A DNA stretch of 9,641 nucleotides, from NCBI RefSeq assembly GCF_002812045.1, contig NZ_NPEG01000026.1, positions 1-9,641 on the forward strand. The letters run 5' to 3'. The stretch is from Leptospira haakeii. GTDB lineage: Bacteria; Spirochaetota; Leptospiria; Leptospirales; Leptospiraceae. Shown piece after piece: positions 7,688 to 9,641 of this stretch. Made by a program: the position numbers and the translations under genes. The stretch's first letter is position 1, and each line of letters starts with the position of its first letter. The notes beneath the pieces were generated by a model. The model was not told the DNA's origin. It worked only from the letters and a program-made list of their open reading frames with translations, and did no database searches.

Positions 7688-8200
7688 CTAATTAATTCCT
7701 TTTGAAGTTTCCATTAGAGTATTCAGTAAAGTTTCTAGACGATTATAACTTTGAGAAGCCCCGCCTTCCATTGGAGATTTGATTACAGTATCTCTTCCTT
7801 CTTTACTTTCATATAGAATATTGATCGTAACAAATGTTCTGCCGGATTTTTCCACAAATGTAGTCGTGAGCAAAGCTTCCCCGGGATACCATGCTTCATC
7901 AAAAGATTCAGTCTGAACTAATTTGTCAGGCCCTGAAATTTCTTTATAAGTTCCTCCCGCTCCCATTGTAGAACCATCTTTTAGATATTTCCAAACATAT
8001 CTATATTTTCCACCCACTTTCAGATCTACAGTGCATATATCTAGGCTCCATCCATCCGGACCGTATAACCAACGTTTGATTAATTCAGGTTTTGTAAAAC
8101 AGTCAAATACCAGATCTTTATCCGCATTAAACTCGCGGGTCATTACGATTTCCCTGTCTCCTTTAGCTTCTACCTTTAGGGTTCCAACAAAGCTGCTCAT
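7688..8200 (-). CDS. SRPBCC / AHSA1-domain protein
   Basis: The 170-residue product is an activator-of-Hsp90-ATPase-1-like (AHSA1) member of the SRPBCC/START fold superfamily. Typical features run in order: DREIVMTREFNADKDLVFDCFT (16-37), PELIKRWLYGPDGWSL (38-53), VGGKYRYVWK (62-71), AGGTYKEISGPDKLVQTESFD (81-101), and the C-terminal helix GASQSYNRLETLLNTL (147-162). The fold makes a deep hydrophobic pocket, so binding or modifying a small lipophilic molecule is the family expectation. The stand-alone bacterial members are not established Hsp90 co-chaperones. It is cytoplasmic, with no signal sequence. Its ATG lies one base after the stop codon of the ArsR gene and has a strong Shine-Dalgarno, AAGGAG, six bases away. 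Pairing of an ArsR repressor with an AHSA1 gene is a recurring bacterial arrangement, which implies that the pocket ligand and the repressor signal are linked. Confidence 0.93.
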   Translation of the reverse strand: MSSFVGTLKVEAKGDREIVMTREFNADKDLVFDCFTKPELIKRWLYGPDGWSLDICTVDLKVGGKYRYVWKYLKDGSTMGAGGTYKEISGPDKLVQTESFDEAWYPGEALLTTTFVEKSGRTFVTINILYESKEGRDTVIKSPMEGGASQSYNRLETLLNTLMETSKGIN

Positions 8201-8201
8201 T

Positions 8202-8582
8202 CTATTCTCCTTTTTTATTCTTACGTTTTGGGGAAGGTCGTTTAGAAAGTTTTAATTCTTCTATAAGTGAATCCAATTGATTGAATCTTCCTTCCCAGAA
8301 TTTTCTATAGTTTTCTAACCACTCAGTCGCTTCTTCCAGTGGTTTGGCTTCTAATTTGCGTAATCTTTTTTGGGCATCCTTGATCCCAGTGATGAGCCCG
8401 GCTTTTTCCAAAACCTTTAGATGTTTGGAAATTGCGGGTTGGCTCATAGAGAATGGTTTTGCCAAATCCATTACGGAAACCTCTCCATTTGCTAAACGTG
8501 ATAGGATCGCTCTTCTCGTGGGATCCGAGAGGGCGGCAAACGTAGCATCCAATCTGGCAGACTGACTAAGTGCATGATTCAT
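8202..8582 (-). CDS. ArsR/SdpR-family winged-helix transcriptional repressor
   Basis: The 126-residue product has the classic short ArsR fold: LDATFAALSDPTRRAILSRL (11-30), a helix-turn-helix at about 36-60 with recognition helix SQPAISKHLKVLEKAGL (47-63), and a wing near 64-78. The C-terminal helix includes FWEGRFNQLDSLIEELK (95-111), as in SdpR-like regulators placed beside AHSA1 genes, and the protein ends in a very basic tail (KRPSPKRKNKK). It contains no cysteine at all, so it lacks the thiol metal/metalloid site of ArsR proper and is unlikely to sense arsenite or cadmium. A different cue is inferred. It leads a four-gene operon. The ATG lies four bases from a 22-bp palindrome and has no Shine-Dalgarno, so the transcript may be leaderless or nearly so. 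Negative autoregulation is the natural inference. Confidence 0.94.
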   Translation of the reverse strand: MNHALSQSARLDATFAALSDPTRRAILSRLANGEVSVMDLAKPFSMSQPAISKHLKVLEKAGLITGIKDAQKRLRKLEAKPLEEATEWLENYRKFWEGRFNQLDSLIEELKLSKRPSPKRKNKKGE

Positions 8583-8684
8583 ACTTTATATAACCATATG
8601 GTTATATATTTGAAATAAGCAAGTACTTTTTTAAGAAATTATTTCCTAAGCCATTTGTAGTTAAGAATGTGACAAAGAGGGATT
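8583..8684. other. Divergent control region between the repressor operon and the DJ-1/PfpI gene
   Basis: This AT-rich 102-base region holds the 22-bp palindrome close to the repressor gene. On the other side is an imperfect dyad, TTA-GAAAT-T-ATTTC-TAA, at 8631-8649 with one mismatched pair. GAGG at 8677-8680 is the Shine-Dalgarno of the DJ-1 gene. No convincing plus-strand promoter could be fixed. The operator centre is about 87 bases from the DJ-1 start, so shared control is possible but not shown. Confidence 0.5.
8587..8608. promoter_or_regulatory. Perfect 22-bp palindrome, probable ArsR-type operator
   Basis: The sequence is an exact self-complement over 22 bases, centred between 8597 and 8598, with core TAACCATATGGTTA (8591-8604) flanked by TATA repeats. 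It lies 5-26 bases upstream of the repressor ATG, where it would cover the promoter. A possible -35 TTGCTT (complement of 8617-8622) and -10 TATGGT (complement of 8593-8598) are spaced by 18 bases, so a bound dimer would block polymerase. Two-fold symmetry and size fit a winged-helix dimer. That this repressor binds it is inferred from position. Confidence 0.8.
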
Positions 8685-9275
8685 ATGGAGCAGATTAGCG
8701 TTCATATTTTAGCATTCAACGAGGTGGAAGTTTTGGATCTTTCCGGTCCTTACGAAGTGTTTTCTATCACTGAGAACGAAAATAAGGAGAAATTATTCAA
8801 AGTTTCTATAGTTGCGGAGAAGAAGGAACTCCTACATGCCAGAAATCGTTTTCCGGTTTTTCCTCATCTAACGTTAGAAGAAGCAGGCGTTCCGGATATT
8901 TTAATTATCCCTGGAGGATACGGAGCGGAAGAAATTGAGATCCATAATAAGATATTACTTAATTGGATTAAAGAAATGGAACCTAAGGTAAAAATTTTAG
9001 CTTCCATCTGTACCGGTGCGTTTTTGCTCGCAGAGGCAGGAATTCTAGACGGAATGGAAGTGACTACTCATTGGATGGACCAGGAAACTCTACGTAAAAA
9101 TTACCCTAAGATCAAAAGTGTGGTTCATGAAAAATTTATAGATCATGGGCATATTCTGACCTCGGGCGGAGTTTCCAGAGGGATTTTAATGTCCTTATAT
9201 TTGGTGGAAAAATTAGTGGGTAGGAAGATCGCAGAGTTTACTGCGAGAAGAATGGAATTTGATTCATTTCTCTAA
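8685..9275 (+). CDS. DJ-1/PfpI-family protein (class I glutamine amidotransferase-like, InhA/AraC-N-terminal type)
   Basis: The 196-residue product is a complete DJ-1/PfpI domain. The nucleophile elbow is SICTGAF with Cys109. Glu24 in LSGPYEVF takes the place of the acidic residue that activates the cysteine. IIPGGYG (74-80) and TTHW (127-130) are further family marks. The LDLSGPYEVF start and the CTGAFLLAEAGILDG block resemble isonitrile hydratase InhA and the N-terminal domains of GlxA-type AraC regulators. No helix-turn-helix domain follows, so this is a stand-alone enzyme-like protein. Asp18, Cys109 and Thr110 sit where InhA catalytic residues are reported. Isonitrile hydratase, glyoxalase or stress-chaperone roles are all possible, and none is shown. 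The ATG is preceded by GAGG four bases away. It is divergent from the ArsR-type operon and may respond to the same signal. Confidence 0.92.
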   Translation: MEQISVHILAFNEVEVLDLSGPYEVFSITENENKEKLFKVSIVAEKKELLHARNRFPVFPHLTLEEAGVPDILIIPGGYGAEEIEIHNKILLNWIKEMEPKVKILASICTGAFLLAEAGILDGMEVTTHWMDQETLRKNYPKIKSVVHEKFIDHGHILTSGGVSRGILMSLYLVEKLVGRKIAEFTARRMEFDSFL

Positions 9276-9286
9276 CTTTCTAAGAC

Positions 9287-9314
9287 AAATATAAAAATCA
9301 TTGTATATTTTTTT
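9287..9314 (+). terminator. Weak AT-only hairpin with T-run after the DJ-1 gene
   Basis: AAATATA (9287-9293) can pair with TATATTT (9304-9310) around a ten-base loop, and the Ts continue to 9314. The position, 12 bases after the DJ-1 stop, suits a rho-independent terminator. The stem has no G-C pair, so it may be only an AT-rich coincidence. Confidence 0.35.
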
Positions 9315-9342
9315 AAAGATAGTTCTTTATTATTTATAGAGC

Positions 9343-9641
9343 ATGAATAAGCACAAAAGTTACAGATTTAGATCCCAAACTTTTTTTTTAGATTCGCTCG
9401 TTGTATTCTCGAGATTAATTGTCATCGTCTTTCTTTCTATTTTCCTTACAAAAGGCAACGTAGTTATCTTTATAATTTTATTTTTAATTATCTCAGTGCT
9501 TATAAGAGTAACTGTTTGGTTTTTTAGTCCAAGACTGGAAATTCTAATTACTGATGATAAGTTTTTGTATAAGCAATACTATAAAAATAGGGTTTTGTCT
9601 TCTGGGTATTTTAGTAAAGACGAGATCAAATATGTATATTT
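9343..9641 (+). CDS. Hypothetical membrane protein, N-terminal part (3' end outside window)
   Basis: The frame is open from ATG 9343 to the end of the window (99 complete codons, no stop), so the product is truncated by the edge. It begins MNKHKSYRFRSQTF, then has two closely spaced hydrophobic segments, about residues 16-36 and 40-61, joined by a short TKGN turn. A polar stretch follows: LEILITDDKFLYKQYY, then NRVLSSGYFSKDEIKYVY. Two membrane helices followed by a beta-rich segment of this kind recalls bacterial PH-like membrane proteins, but that is a loose resemblance. Base composition is clearly more AT-rich than the neighbours, with T9 at 9381-9389 inside the reading frame. No Shine-Dalgarno precedes the ATG, so the start is less certain than the frame. 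I see no function. Confidence 0.65.
   Translation, partial: MNKHKSYRFRSQTFFLDSLVVFSRLIVIVFLSIFLTKGNVVIFIILFLIISVLIRVTVWFFSPRLEILITDDKFLYKQYYKNRVLSSGYFSKDEIKYVY

Noticed and set aside
8621..8628. Short palindrome AAGTACTT in the divergent control region
   Set aside because: Eight bases of self-complement in AT-rich DNA is expected by chance, and it has no partner or special position.

Overview
The window reads as ordinary chromosomal DNA of a spirochaete, most likely a Leptospira species of the moderate-GC (non-interrogans) kind. This is inferred from base composition of roughly 40% GC by eye, a chemoreceptor gene, a spirochaete-style lipobox on an esterase, and the overall gene style. No single marker gene in the window proves the genus. 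Genes are tightly packed, and no gene-free stretch exceeds about 110 bases.

Layout from left to right. Positions 1-786 (+) hold the C-terminal signalling half of a methyl-accepting chemotaxis protein, cut by the window edge. It overlaps tail-to-tail by 14 bases with hemW (773-1954, -), a radical-SAM heme chaperone gene that starts with TTG. hemW lies one base downstream of a signal-bearing family 3 glycoside hydrolase of the NagZ type (1956-3740, -). Divergent from that pair is a TesA-like SGNH esterase/lipase (3848-4528, +), apparently a lipoprotein. Next comes a cytoplasmic molybdopterin/4Fe-4S oxidoreductase (4626-6782, +). Its start codon abuts a possible hairpin and its usual Mo-ligand Cys/Sec position is not a cysteine. 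A strong hairpin at 6792-6827 separates it from a convergent operon.

That operon (minus strand, transcribed 8582 to 6833) has four genes with gaps of 1, 2 and 4 bases. They encode a cysteine-free ArsR/SdpR-type repressor, an AHSA1/SRPBCC lipid-pocket protein, a small four-helix membrane protein of unknown function, and a PhnB-like VOC protein. A perfect 22-bp palindrome sits 5-26 bases upstream of the repressor's start codon and is the obvious candidate autoregulatory operator. The divergent gene (8685-9275, +) encodes a DJ-1/PfpI cysteine-nucleophile protein and may share this control region. The window ends in an AT-richer, partial gene for a membrane protein (9343 onward, +).

The best candidate for something not fully described is the repressor-controlled cassette of SRPBCC, membrane and VOC proteins with its palindrome and divergent DJ-1 gene. 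The pieces are known families, but what the cassette senses and does cannot be read from the sequence. I saw no CRISPR array, transposon, tRNA, rRNA or phage gene.
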